Positions 16,912 through 25,673 of a stretch of DNA of 64,000 bases are shown here, piece after piece. The notes under the pieces are model-generated. The model was not told the origin of the DNA, did no database searches, and saw only the letters and a program-made list of their open reading frames with translations. Every line of letters begins with the position of its first letter. Position 1 is the first letter of the stretch. Position numbers and translations under genes: made by a program. Source of the stretch: Mycolicibacterium anyangense (GTDB taxonomy: Bacteria; Actinomycetota; Actinomycetes; Mycobacteriales; Mycobacteriaceae); contig NZ_AP022620.1 in NCBI RefSeq assembly GCF_010731855.1, positions 4,216,001 through 4,280,000 on the forward strand, in the 5' to 3' direction.

Positions 16912-18101
16912 ACCGGTCGGCGCACGGACAGTTCGAGTCCGTTGTCGCGCATCACTTTCCGGCACTGCTCGGGGGTGTAGTCGAAGTTCTCCAGATCTTT
17001 GATGTAGGCGGCGGGCTCGGCCAGGCCCTCGACGTGCGGGTAGTCCGAGCCCATCAGGATGTGCTCGACACCGATCAGTTTGAGCAGGCTGGCGAGTTCG
17101 TCCTCGTAGAACGGCGACACCCACACATGGCGCTTGAAGGTCTCCCGCGGATCCTCCTGGTAGATGAAGGGGATCTGCCCGTAGGACTTGGTCAGCTTCT
17201 CGAACAGGTGGAACACCCACGCCGAGCCACTCTCGATGCAGGCCATCCGCAGATTCGGGAACCGCAGGAACAGGCCGTTGTGCAGGTGATTGGCGAAGGT
17301 GTCCTGAATGGCGTCGCCGGAGAACAGGGTTCGGAATCCGAGCAATGCCTGGAACGACATCATGTAGTCGGGTTCACCCCAGGCCGGCATGAACTTCGAG
17401 TAGTACGTTTCGCCGGAGTGGTAGCACACCGTGATGCCCGAATCGTTGGCGAGCTGCCAGAACTCGTCGAACATCGGATCGCCTGGCGGTCGCATACCGA
17501 TCTCGGTGGTGATGGGACCGGGGATCATCACGATGAACCGGGCGTCGCGCTCCAGCGCCCACTCGAGTTCGCGAACCGCGTTGTCGGGCTTGCACATCGT
17601 GATGTAGGGCGCGGTGAAGATCCGCTCCTGGTACGCGAAGCCCCAGTCGTCGTCGAGCCAGCGGTTGAACGCCTTGAAGGTGGCGACGGCAGCGTCGATG
17701 TCCGGCAACAGCGCCTGCTCCATACCCACACCCAGGGTGGGCAGCATGATGCAGCCCTGCATGCCCTGCTGGTCCATCGCCGCCAGCCTGGCGTCGCGGT
17801 CGCGGTACTCGGGCCGGATCGGTTCCAGTTCACCGAACAGCGAATTGAGGTCGGCGCCACGGGGATTGCGGCCGCGGAAGTATTCGTCGAGGGCGCCCGG
17901 CTTGCCGACCGGATCGAACGTCGGGTTCGGGATGAAGCGGTTGACCCGGCCGCCGACGATCAGGCGCTGCCTGCCGTCGAGTTGGGCCCACTGGATGGCC
18001 CTCTTCTTGAACTGGGGCTCGATGTAGCGGGTGAACGCGTCCTGCGCCTCGTAATAGTGGTTGTCGCAGTCGAAGAACTGGAAGGGGAGTTGAGTCGTCA
18101 T
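16908..18101 (-). CDS. amidohydrolase-2 family protein
   Basis: This 397-residue TIM-barrel protein opens with FDCDNHYYEAQDAF (the metal-binding DxDxH-like start of the amidohydrolase-2 family), then has CYHSGETYY, a C-terminal MGSDYPHVEGLAEP with the metal Asp, and FYEDELASLLKLIGVEHIL. Family members are hydrolases or non-oxidative decarboxylases of cyclic acids; here the neighbours are acyl-CoA dehydrogenases. It follows the fused ACAD by 30 bases. The exact reaction is unknown. Confidence 0.88.
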   Translation of the reverse strand: MTTQLPFQFFDCDNHYYEAQDAFTRYIEPQFKKRAIQWAQLDGRQRLIVGGRVNRFIPNPTFDPVGKPGALDEYFRGRNPRGADLNSLFGELEPIRPEYRDRDARLAAMDQQGMQGCIMLPTLGVGMEQALLPDIDAAVATFKAFNRWLDDDWGFAYQERIFTAPYITMCKPDNAVRELEWALERDARFIVMIPGPITTEIGMRPPGDPMFDEFWQLANDSGITVCYHSGETYYSKFMPAWGEPDYMMSFQALLGFRTLFSGDAIQDTFANHLHNGLFLRFPNLRMACIESGSAWVFHLFEKLTKSYGQIPFIYQEDPRETFKRHVWVSPFYEDELASLLKLIGVEHILMGSDYPHVEGLAEPAAYIKDLENFDYTPEQCRKVMRDNGLELSVRRPV

Positions 18102-18131
18102 CGCGGGGCTCCTTTTCGTGCGACGGACGGT

Positions 18132-20366
18132 CTACTTGCGGGGCAGCCCGAGAATCATCGAGGCGATGATGGTCAGCTGGATCTCGGCGGTGCCACCGCC
18201 GATCAACTCCGAGGGCATGTCGAAATAGGGTTCGACGACTGGCGGGTCGGAGCGCTCCAGCATCGCCAACCGTCCGGTCAGACCCAGAATGGCGGTGGCG
18301 GCGCGGCGCAGCAGCAGCACCATCGCGTACTTGGCGATGCTGGATGCCGGCCCGGCGTTCTGGCCTTCCACCAGACGCAGCGTCTCACGCAGCACCATGG
18401 CCTTGATCGCGGTGGTGTGGGCCTCGATCTGCCCGAGCGCGCGCACCGTGGCATCGTGGTCGGGGCCGGGCGTGGCCGCTAGGTGCCGCAGTGCGGCCGA
18501 ACGGTCGATGTTGACGTAGTTGCCGATCGCCGTCCGCTCGACGGCCACCGTTCCCATCGCCAGTTCCCAGCCCTCACCCGGTTCACCGACCAGCATGTCG
18601 TCAGGAACGAAGACGTCGCTGAAGAAGCACTCGTTGAAATCCGCGTGCCCGCTGGCCTGCTGGATCGGCGAGACCTGCAGGCCAGGCGAAGCCATGTCGA
18701 TCAGGAAGTAGCTGATACCGCGGTGCTTGGGGGCGTCGGGATCGGTCCGCGCCAACAGTGCGCCGTACTGGGCGACATGCGCCGAGGACGTCCAGATCTT
18801 GTGGCCGTTGATCAGCCAGCCGCCGTCGACTTTCTGGGCGCGGGTGCTCAGCGCCGCCAGGTCGGACCCGGCACCGGGTTCGCTGAACAGCTGGCACCAG
18901 CGTTCGGTGCCCCGCAACATCGGTCCGGCGAATCGCTCACGCTGCGCCCGGGTGCCTCGTTCGAGAATCGTCGGCAGGATCCACTCGGCGATGTTCAGCG
19001 ACGGTCGCACGATGTCCGGCCGCTTGTCGAATTCCTCGGTGAGGATCACCTGCTGCACCGGTGAAGCTCCCACACCCCAGGGCGGCGGCAGGTGCGGGGC
19101 CACCAGTCCGGCCTCGACCAGCAGATCCCGCTGCGAGCCGTAGGCGAGTCCGGGCGCCCGGCGGTCGTCGGTCGGCGTCTCGTTGCGCAGTTCTGCCGCC
19201 TCGTCGAGCACCGCCGCGACCCGGGCGCGGAACTCCGATTCCACATCGCCGAGATGAATTACCGTGGAGCGCTTGATCGTCCGCGCCAGCTCGCCGGCAT
19301 CACGTTCCCAGTGCGTGGTGGGACCCAGTGCGGCCGCCAGGCTGGTGGCGCGCCGCCAGTACAGGTGGACGTCGTGCTCCCAGGTGTAGCCGATGGCACC
19401 GAACATCAGCAGCGCGTCGAGGGTCAGGTCAGCACCGGTGGCCAACGCCATCACCGCGGCCGAGGCGGCGGCCAGCCGGTGCTGCTCCAGCGACTCATCG
19501 ACGGCGCGCACCGCGTCCCAGGCCGCGGCCGATGCCATCTCCGAATTCACCAGCAGCACTGCGGCTTTATGCTGCAGTGCCTGAAAGGATCCGACGGGCT
19601 TGCCGAACTGCTCGCGGGTGCGGATGAACTCCACGGCCATCTCGACGCTTCGCCGCACCGTCCCGGCGGCGGCGCTGGCCGCCAGTGCCACTACGACGCA
19701 GCGGGCCCGCTCGGTGGGAATGCTGGACAGCACGGCGGTTTCGGTGACGCGGTGATCGGTGAGATGCAGGACGCCCACATCGGTGGTCAGATCCGTACCG
19801 CGTTGCTGCTCGACGCTCAGCCCGGCGGCCGTGCCGGTGTCCAGCACGAACCAGGGCTCGGCGCCCTCGCCGGCATGAGCGGCCACAAGAATGCGCTGCG
19901 CGGCACAGATTCCCAGGATCGAGGCGGTGGAGCCGTTGAGGCGCCAGCTGTCGCCGTCGCGCACCGCGTGCACCGACGAATGCTCGGGCAGTACCACTGC
20001 GCCGGTGGCGCCCTCGGCCAGTTCGGCCAGCAGCGCGGCGGCCTCGGCACCGGCGAGGCTGGCCACCGCGCTGGCGGTCGCGGTACTCAGCAGCGGACCC
20101 GGCAGCAACGCTGCGGCCGCGGCCTCGATGACGCAGGCCATATCGGCCAGGGTTCCGCCCTGGCCGCCGACCTCCTCGGCGAGGTGCACCGCGTGGAAAC
20201 CGTTGGCGGCGAACTCCTCCCACCAGGTGGGGAGTTCACCGGCCGCGATCGAATCGAACGCGGCGCGGGTCTTGTCGACGGGTGAGTGCCGGGCGGCGAA
20301 CTGGGTGACCGCGTCGGCCAGTTGCTCCTGCTCGGTGGTGATTGCCGTGCCGGTTGACAGAGTCAT
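18132..20366 (-). CDS. fused double-domain acyl-CoA dehydrogenase
   Basis: At 744 residues this is about twice a normal ACAD, because two ACAD units are joined. The first unit (about 1-370) ends in FGAIGYTWEHDVHLYWRRAT, the hallmark of the partner subunit in heteromeric sterol-type ACADs. The second (about 385-744) has FSEPGAGSDLAALSTRAQ and ends in LIGGGTAEIQLTIIASMILG. Mycobacterial cholesterol ACADs such as ChsE4-ChsE5 are separate-gene heterotetramers; this looks like such a pair in one chain. It starts 6 bases after the stop of the second amidohydrolase. It probably acts on a bulky CoA ester. Confidence 0.9.
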   Translation of the reverse strand: MTLSTGTAITTEQEQLADAVTQFAARHSPVDKTRAAFDSIAAGELPTWWEEFAANGFHAVHLAEEVGGQGGTLADMACVIEAAAAALLPGPLLSTATASAVASLAGAEAAALLAELAEGATGAVVLPEHSSVHAVRDGDSWRLNGSTASILGICAAQRILVAAHAGEGAEPWFVLDTGTAAGLSVEQQRGTDLTTDVGVLHLTDHRVTETAVLSSIPTERARCVVVALAASAAAGTVRRSVEMAVEFIRTREQFGKPVGSFQALQHKAAVLLVNSEMASAAAWDAVRAVDESLEQHRLAAASAAVMALATGADLTLDALLMFGAIGYTWEHDVHLYWRRATSLAAALGPTTHWERDAGELARTIKRSTVIHLGDVESEFRARVAAVLDEAAELRNETPTDDRRAPGLAYGSQRDLLVEAGLVAPHLPPPWGVGASPVQQVILTEEFDKRPDIVRPSLNIAEWILPTILERGTRAQRERFAGPMLRGTERWCQLFSEPGAGSDLAALSTRAQKVDGGWLINGHKIWTSSAHVAQYGALLARTDPDAPKHRGISYFLIDMASPGLQVSPIQQASGHADFNECFFSDVFVPDDMLVGEPGEGWELAMGTVAVERTAIGNYVNIDRSAALRHLAATPGPDHDATVRALGQIEAHTTAIKAMVLRETLRLVEGQNAGPASSIAKYAMVLLLRRAATAILGLTGRLAMLERSDPPVVEPYFDMPSELIGGGTAEIQLTIIASMILGLPRK

Positions 20367-20372
20367 CGGACC

Positions 20373-21239
20373 TTAATTCTCCAGACCGAGGATGCGGGCG
20401 GCATTGCCGTACAGGAACTTCGGCCAGACTTCGTCCTTGAAGGGGACGTTAGGCAGATCGCGGAAGATCCGCTCCAGTGACAGGCCCATTGGGAAGTAGC
20501 CCGCGTAGAGGACTTTGTCGGCACCGCGGGAGTTCGCGTAGTCGATGATCGCCTTCGGGTAGTACTTCGGGGCGAACGCCGAGGTCGAGTAGTACAGATT
20601 CGGCCACTTCAGCATCAGCTTGACGGCCAGGTCCTCCCATGGTTCGCAGCCGTGCCGGGTGACGAACACCAGGTCGGGGAAATCGAACATCACGATGTCG
20701 ATGCGCGAGACTTCCTGCGGTTTGAACGGGATTCGCGGACCCGGTACTCCGGCGCACACGAAGATCGGGATGCCCAGTTCGACGCAGGTGGCGTAGATCG
20801 GGTACATCTTCGGGTCGTCGATGGGCACTTGTGGGAAGGTTCCGGACGGGAACACCGACGTGGCCCGGATGCCGTATTGCTCGTACTCCCGGCGGATCGC
20901 GGCCACCGATCCCATGACGTCGTTGGGGTCCGAGACCGCTCCGGACGGGACGAAACGGTCGCCGAAGAGCTTGAGTGCCTTGTCCGCGGACGGGTCGCTG
21001 ACGCCGACGACGGCTTTCTCGATGCCGAACCGATCCATCTGCGCCAGCAGCAGTGACACGGGGTCGTCGGTGGGCAGGTCCTTGGGGACGTCTTTGAACA
21101 TGTACTCGACCGGGAACTCGAAGTTCTCCTTGGACTCGCGGTCCTTGGTCTGCCGGCGGATGAAGTCGTACTGATCGAAGCCCTCATGAGGAAATCCGAT
21201 CATCGTGTCGATTACCGGGAGACCGACAGGTCCGGCCAT
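20373..21239 (-). CDS. amidohydrolase-2 family protein
   Basis: This 288-residue protein is shorter than its operon partner at 16908-18101 but of the same superfamily (PVIDTMIGFPHEGFDQYDF at the N-terminus, RHGCEPWEDLAVKLML, LYAGYFPMGLSLERI near the C-terminus). The usual metal-binding DxHxH start is altered to DTMIGFPH and the late Asp position reads AGYFP, so metal binding may be reduced or unusual. ATG 21239 was chosen as the first start giving a complete barrel. It is the first gene of the operon, divergent from a TetR gene. Confidence 0.85.
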   Translation of the reverse strand: MAGPVGLPVIDTMIGFPHEGFDQYDFIRRQTKDRESKENFEFPVEYMFKDVPKDLPTDDPVSLLLAQMDRFGIEKAVVGVSDPSADKALKLFGDRFVPSGAVSDPNDVMGSVAAIRREYEQYGIRATSVFPSGTFPQVPIDDPKMYPIYATCVELGIPIFVCAGVPGPRIPFKPQEVSRIDIVMFDFPDLVFVTRHGCEPWEDLAVKLMLKWPNLYYSTSAFAPKYYPKAIIDYANSRGADKVLYAGYFPMGLSLERIFRDLPNVPFKDEVWPKFLYGNAARILGLEN

Positions 21240-21474
21240 GCGCGCTCCGATCAGGGTTGGTCTACTGAAACATCGTTCTACCACAGGGGGCGAATGGCAA
21301 TACGGCAGAGCTGGGAGAACTGGGCCGACGTGGCAGTCTGTCGTAGGATTGCCGATGCCAGTGTCAGAAGGTTGTTCTTGAGGAGGCGGCATCGTCGACA
21401 CCCCTGTCACCGACATCGCGCCCGCCGAGGAATCCCCGCGCGGCCGCGCTCGTGGCGCCCGTGCGCAGACCGAT

Positions 21475-22068
21475 GTGGTCGCGCTGGCCGACATGACCAG
21501 CGACCAGCTGGTGCGACGGGCCAAGGTCATCGAAGAGGTGATCGGCCTGATCGGCGAGGTGGGTGCCGACGCAGTCCAGATGCGCGACGTCGCCCAACGC
21601 TCCGGGGTGGCACTGGCGACCGTGTACCGCTACTTCAGTTCCAAGGAGAACCTGCTGGCGGCCGCACTCGAGGACTGGCAGCGGCGGCTGACCCGCCGTA
21701 TGCAGTCCGGCGCCGCACCGGGCACGGATCCGCTGCCGGGCGTGCTCGACTACCTGCAGCGCGCGCAGCGGGCATTCGCCCGTAATCCCCAGATGACGGC
21801 GTTGATGTTGCAGATGATGGCCTCCACCGACCCGGAGGTGAAACCCATCATCGAGCAGATGGAGCGCAACAATGCGGAGATGTTCAACCGCCTACTGGAC
21901 GGCCTTGCCCCCGAGGCGATTTCGAACGTCAGCTTTGGTTTGAACACGGCACTCAGTGGCGCATTGGGCGGGCTACTCGTCGGGCGGCTGACGTTGGCGG
22001 ACTCGCTGGCGCGCGTCGAGTGGGTGGCCCGGACCCTGCTGGACGAGAAGCACGCCCCGCGCCAATAG
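21475..22068 (+). CDS. TetR-family transcriptional regulator
   Basis: This is a 197-residue regulator with a TetR helix-turn-helix (VIGLIGEVGADAVQMRDVAQ, then VALATVYRYFSSKENLLAAA), similar in style to KstR-type lipid regulators. It is divergent from the amidohydrolase-ACAD operon and probably its repressor. GTG 21475 is the only standard start in the frame, but it has no ribosome binding site. A perfect AGGAGG lies at 21381-21386, four bases before an in-frame ATC (21391), which would add 28 residues; a stop precedes that. The true start is therefore uncertain. Confidence 0.88.
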   Translation: MVALADMTSDQLVRRAKVIEEVIGLIGEVGADAVQMRDVAQRSGVALATVYRYFSSKENLLAAALEDWQRRLTRRMQSGAAPGTDPLPGVLDYLQRAQRAFARNPQMTALMLQMMASTDPEVKPIIEQMERNNAEMFNRLLDGLAPEAISNVSFGLNTALSGALGGLLVGRLTLADSLARVEWVARTLLDEKHAPRQ

Positions 22069-22103
22069 GTAACCCCCGCCCCTTTCAAGGTATAGCGCAG
22101 TGG

Positions 22104-22122
22104 GGGGCTTGCGGCAAGACCC
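22104..22122 (+). promoter_or_regulatory. rifamycin-associated element (RAE) upstream of rox
   Basis: GGGGCTTGCGGCAAGACCC matches the 19-bp rifamycin-associated element reported upstream of actinobacterial rifamycin-inactivating genes (GGGGCTTGCGGCAAGGCCC, from memory) at 18 of 19 positions. It is an inverted repeat (CTTGC-G-GCAAG with GGG/CCC ends) 55 bases before the monooxygenase start, just after a -10-like TATAGC at 22091-22096. It implies rifamycin-responsive expression of the next gene. Confidence 0.85.
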
Positions 22123-22177
22123 GGTGGCGGGCGCAAACTCACTGTCCTGAAAGTCAATTCAGCGATGGGACAAACGC

Positions 22178-23638
22178 GTGCGTCAATTGTGTGAGCATCA
22201 GGTGGTCGTCGTCGGCGCAGGTCCGACGGGTTTGATGTTGGCTGCGGAGTTGGCACTGGCCGGCGTTGACGCCGCGATCGTGGAGCGCAGGCAGGGGCAG
22301 GAGTTGGTGGGCTCGCGGGCGGGCGGCCTGCACGCCAGGACTCTCGAGATCCTCGATCAGCGCGGTGTTGCCGACCGCTTCCTGTCGGCCGGCTACACCG
22401 CACAGGTTGCGGGGTTCGCCCAGATCCGACTGGACATCAGCGATCTTCCGACCCGGCACCCGTACGGGTTGGCGTTGTGGCAGAGCAACATCGAACGCAT
22501 CCTGGCGCAGTGGGTCGAAGAGCTCGGCGTGCCGATTCGCCGGGGCCTGGAGGCCACCGGTTTGGGTCAGGACGACGACCGGGTCCTGGTGAGGCTGGCC
22601 GACGGCGCCGCGGTCGCCGGCTGCTACGTCGTGGGCTGCGACGGTGGGCGCAGCGTGGTGCGCAAGTCGGCCGGGATCGCGTTCGAGGGGTCCGAGCCCA
22701 CCACGAGTTATCTGATCGCCGAGGTCGAGGTGACCGACGAGCCGCCGTGGGGTGTCCGGCACGACGCTCTCGGGATCCATGGACTGAGCCGGCTGGACGA
22801 CGGGCCGGTGCGGGTCATGGTGACCGAGCGTGAACTCGGCAGCGGGGAGGCGACCCTGGATGACCTGCGGGCCGGGTTGATTGACGTCTACGACACCGAC
22901 TTCGGGGTGCACAGCCCCACCTCGGTGTCCCGCTTCACCGACATGGCCCGCCAGGCCAGTGCGTATCGGGCCGGACGGGTGCTGCTCGCGGGGGATGCGG
23001 CCCACGTTCACCATCCGGTGGGCGGGCAAGGGCTCAACACCGGCGTGCAGGACGCCGTCAACCTCGGCTGGAAACTGGGGCAGGTACTCGACGGCGTCTC
23101 GTCACCCGATCTGCTGGACAGCTATCACGACGAACGCCACCCCGTCGGTTCAGCGGTGCTGCGCAACATCCTGGCCCAAAGCGTGCTGCTGCGGCCCGAT
23201 GACCGCAGTCAGGCATTGCGCGAGACGATCGCCGAGCTGCTGGAGATGACCGAGCCGCGTACCCGCCTCGGGGCCAGGATGTCGGGCCTGGACATCCGCT
23301 ACGACCTGGGCGACGCACACCCACTGCTGGGGCGGCGGATGCCGGATCTGGACCTGCAGACCGCCGGCGGACCGGTCCGGGTGTCGACCCTGCTGCACAC
23401 CGCGCGCCCGGTGCTGCTGAACCTGGGTGTGGCGGGCCGGTTCGGCGCCGTCCCCGACTACGGCCGGCTGCGGATCGTCGATGCCGAATACGTTGGCCGA
23501 TGGGAACTTCCGGGCCTGTCAGACGTGCCTGCCGCCGAATCCGTCCTGATCCGCTCGGACGGCCACGTCGCCTGGGTGGGCGAAGGACCCGATGCTGCGC
23601 TCGGTGCGGCGCTGGCCACATGGTGTGGCATTCGGTAA
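22178..23638 (+). CDS. rox: FAD-dependent rifampicin monooxygenase (Rox-type)
   Basis: This 486-residue class A flavin monooxygenase has GAGPTGLMLAAELALAG for FAD binding near the N-terminus, the DG motif GCDGGRSVVRK and LLAGDAAHVHHPVGGQGLNT for the ribityl chain. Stretches such as GGLHARTLEILDQRG and TDFGVHSPTSVSRF resemble Rox enzymes, which hydroxylate and linearise rifamycins. An RAE element 55 bases upstream supports this reading independently. GTG 22178 was chosen; TTG 22187 is possible. If not rifamycin, it would still be an aromatic-ring hydroxylase. It probably gives some intrinsic rifamycin tolerance (inference). Confidence 0.88.
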   Translation: MRQLCEHQVVVVGAGPTGLMLAAELALAGVDAAIVERRQGQELVGSRAGGLHARTLEILDQRGVADRFLSAGYTAQVAGFAQIRLDISDLPTRHPYGLALWQSNIERILAQWVEELGVPIRRGLEATGLGQDDDRVLVRLADGAAVAGCYVVGCDGGRSVVRKSAGIAFEGSEPTTSYLIAEVEVTDEPPWGVRHDALGIHGLSRLDDGPVRVMVTERELGSGEATLDDLRAGLIDVYDTDFGVHSPTSVSRFTDMARQASAYRAGRVLLAGDAAHVHHPVGGQGLNTGVQDAVNLGWKLGQVLDGVSSPDLLDSYHDERHPVGSAVLRNILAQSVLLRPDDRSQALRETIAELLEMTEPRTRLGARMSGLDIRYDLGDAHPLLGRRMPDLDLQTAGGPVRVSTLLHTARPVLLNLGVAGRFGAVPDYGRLRIVDAEYVGRWELPGLSDVPAAESVLIRSDGHVAWVGEGPDAALGAALATWCGIR

Positions 23639-23692
23639 CGGCTGACCGGCGCGCCGCGATCAACCTGCTGACTGTAGTGGAGGGATCTTCTC

Positions 23693-24517
23693 GTGTTTCG
23701 CGCTCTGGGATCGGCTGTGCTGGCCGCCGTATTCGGACTGTCCGGCCTGGCCACCGGTACCGCGGCCGCGGCATCGTCGTGTGCCGATTACCACTGGATC
23801 GGGGCCGCTGGCTCGGGCCAACGGGACGGCGTCGCCCTGGCTGCCAACGGCGGCATGGGCGACGTGGTCTATCAGTCCTACCTGCAACTGCGCAGCGAAC
23901 TGCTGGCCAGTGGCAGGAGCATCGATGCCGAGTCGGTTCAGTATCCGGCCGCCCCGGTGCCGATCAAGGGCGGCCTGAGCGGCTGGCTCGACTTCCTCGG
24001 CAGTGTGGGCGACGGGACCGACGCCGTCGCCAAGCAGTTCACCGCGTTCACCCAGCGCTGCCCGGACACCAAGGTGGTGCTGGCCGGCTACTCCCAGGGT
24101 GCGATGGTGGTGCACCGCAACCTCTACGCCCTGGCCGACAACCCGAACCTGGCCGCCGCCCTGCTCATCGCCGACGGTGACCGATTGCCTGCCGATACGA
24201 CGGTCAACCTCGGCTCTACCGCGATCGCACCCAGCCGGGGCAAGGGCGTCGCCCAGGAACACTCGTTGCTGGCCTCGGCCAACACCTCGGTGCTGCCGCC
24301 GGCTGTCGGTGCACGCACCATCAGCGTGTGCGACGTCGGCGACCCGGTGTGTGACTACGACGCGGATTCCACCACGGTGTCGGACAGCGCGATCGCCATC
24401 CACACCGCCTATGCGCCCGCGGCGAGCGGTCCTCACGCGTGGGGGGCACCCCTGTACACCCTGGTGACGAGGGCCGGCGCCGCACCGGCCGCACCGGTGG
24501 CATTGACCGGGGGCTGA
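23693..24517 (+). CDS. secreted cutinase-family serine esterase
   Basis: This 274-residue protein has a signal peptide (MFRALGSAVLAAVFGLSGLA, cut near AAAS) and an alpha/beta-hydrolase cutinase fold. The nucleophile is in GYSQGAMVVH, the Asp is in CDVGDPVCDYD between cysteines, and the His is in AIHTAYAP. Cutinase-like proteins of mycobacteria are lipases or esterases acting outside the cell. GTG start at 23693. There is no operon partner; it follows rox in the same direction by 54 bases. Confidence 0.92.
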   Translation: MFRALGSAVLAAVFGLSGLATGTAAAASSCADYHWIGAAGSGQRDGVALAANGGMGDVVYQSYLQLRSELLASGRSIDAESVQYPAAPVPIKGGLSGWLDFLGSVGDGTDAVAKQFTAFTQRCPDTKVVLAGYSQGAMVVHRNLYALADNPNLAAALLIADGDRLPADTTVNLGSTAIAPSRGKGVAQEHSLLASANTSVLPPAVGARTISVCDVGDPVCDYDADSTTVSDSAIAIHTAYAPAASGPHAWGAPLYTLVTRAGAAPAAPVALTGG

Positions 24518-24613
24518 GTTCGCCCCGACAGGACGGGGGTTTACCGATCGCGGTTGTGGTTATTACTCGTTCTGAAGGCACATTGGACCGACCCAGATGG
24601 GAGTTTCATCCGC

Positions 24614-24883
24614 ATGAGGTTGAAAGAGATCCTGGCCGGCGCCGTGGTTGCGGGCGCACTGACCGCAGGTGCCATGGGAGCCGGACTCGCCACGGCAACG
24701 GCCGAAGGCTCGATGCCTCCACCGCCGGCACCGCCGGCCGGACCCAGTGTCGGCAGCCCGCCGGCGTGGGCGCCGCCGCAACCGGTCCCGCCGTCCTGGG
24801 CGGCCGGCAACAAGCAGGTGTGGGACTCGGGCTGGAACCACTGGGGCGTGTGGATCAACGGAGTGTTCGTCCCCACGTTCTGA
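24614..24883 (+). CDS. small exported proline/tryptophan-rich protein
   Basis: This is an 89-residue protein with a signal peptide (EILAGAVVAGALTAGAMGAG, cut near TATAEG), a Pro/Ala-rich linker (PPPPAPPAGP) and a Trp-rich tail (WDSGWNHWGVWINGVFVPTF). ATG 24614 is chosen as the start that gives a proper signal peptide; the frame is open a little upstream. No known domain. It is probably a surface or secreted protein. Confidence 0.75.
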   Translation: MRLKEILAGAVVAGALTAGAMGAGLATATAEGSMPPPPAPPAGPSVGSPPAWAPPQPVPPSWAAGNKQVWDSGWNHWGVWINGVFVPTF

Positions 24884-24907
24884 CCCGGTAGAAGGCTTGT
24901 CGACAGA

Positions 24908-24938
24908 GGCGGGGGCGTTCCCTCGGAACGGCCCCGCC
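24908..24938 (+). terminator. hairpin terminator after the small exported gene
   Basis: A 14-bp stem (GGCGGGGGCGTTCC with GGAACGGCCCCGCC, one mismatch) with a 3-base loop lies 24 bases after the stop at 24883 and 12 bases before the NUDIX start. There is no T-run, as is common in mycobacteria. Confidence 0.6.
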
Positions 24939-24950
24939 TATCGTCGTAGC

Positions 24951-25667
24951 GTGGCGATCACTTACGACCAGGCGTTACGGGACCGGATTCGCGGCCACCT
25001 CGGCGGTCATCAACGACGGACGGTGATCGATCCGACCAAGCGGCACGCGGCAGTCGCCGTCGTCCTGGTCGATTCCGAGGCCGGCGAGGACAGGGTGGAC
25101 CCGGCCGACGTCGACGACTGGATCGACGGCAGGCCGATGGGCGACGGCCTCGACGGCCGGATGGTCGACGTCTCCGGTGGCGCGGCGTTCTTCCTGTGCC
25201 GCAGGGCATCCCGGCTGCGGGCGCACGCCGCGCAGTGGGCGCTGCCCGGTGGCCGCCTCGACGCCGGCGAGACCGCCATCGACGCTGCCCTGCGCGAACT
25301 CGACGAAGAGGTCGGGGTCAGCCTGCCGGAATCCTCGGTGTTGGGGTTGCTCGACGACTATCCGACCCGGTCCGGGTACGTCATCACGCCGGTGGTGATC
25401 TGGGGCGGCGGCCGCTTGGACCCCAAACCCGCGCCCGACGAGGTTGTCGCGGTGTACCGGGTTGGTCTGCATCAACTGCAACGCGAGGATTCGCCGAGGT
25501 TCGTCAGCATCGCCGAGAGCCCACGTCCGGTGGTGCAGATCCCGTTGGGCAATGACTTGATCCACGCACCCACCGGGGCGGTGTTGCTACAACTGCGGTG
25601 GCTGTGCCTGGAAGGTCGCCACGATCCGGTCGATGAACTCGAACAACCGCTGTTCGCCTGGAAATAG
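24951..25667 (+). CDS. NUDIX hydrolase
   Basis: This 238-residue protein has a complete Nudix box at residues about 101-123 (GRLDAGETAIDAALRELDEE followed by VG), matching G-x5-E-x7-REUxEExGU. An N-terminal extension and the YVITPVVIWGGG strand are typical of coenzyme-A- or nucleotide-diphosphate-type Nudix proteins. It hydrolyses a nucleoside diphosphate linked to another group; the substrate is unknown. GTG 24951 was chosen because it lies after the preceding hairpin. Confidence 0.9.
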   Translation: MAITYDQALRDRIRGHLGGHQRRTVIDPTKRHAAVAVVLVDSEAGEDRVDPADVDDWIDGRPMGDGLDGRMVDVSGGAAFFLCRRASRLRAHAAQWALPGGRLDAGETAIDAALRELDEEVGVSLPESSVLGLLDDYPTRSGYVITPVVIWGGGRLDPKPAPDEVVAVYRVGLHQLQREDSPRFVSIAESPRPVVQIPLGNDLIHAPTGAVLLQLRWLCLEGRHDPVDELEQPLFAWK

Positions 25668-25673
25668 CCCGGG

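Noticed and set aside
21263-21277. TGAAACATCGTTCTA as an operator between the TetR and amidohydrolase genes
   Set aside because: It is only a loose inverted repeat (AAC-N3-GTT core); position is good but the symmetry is too weak to list as a feature.
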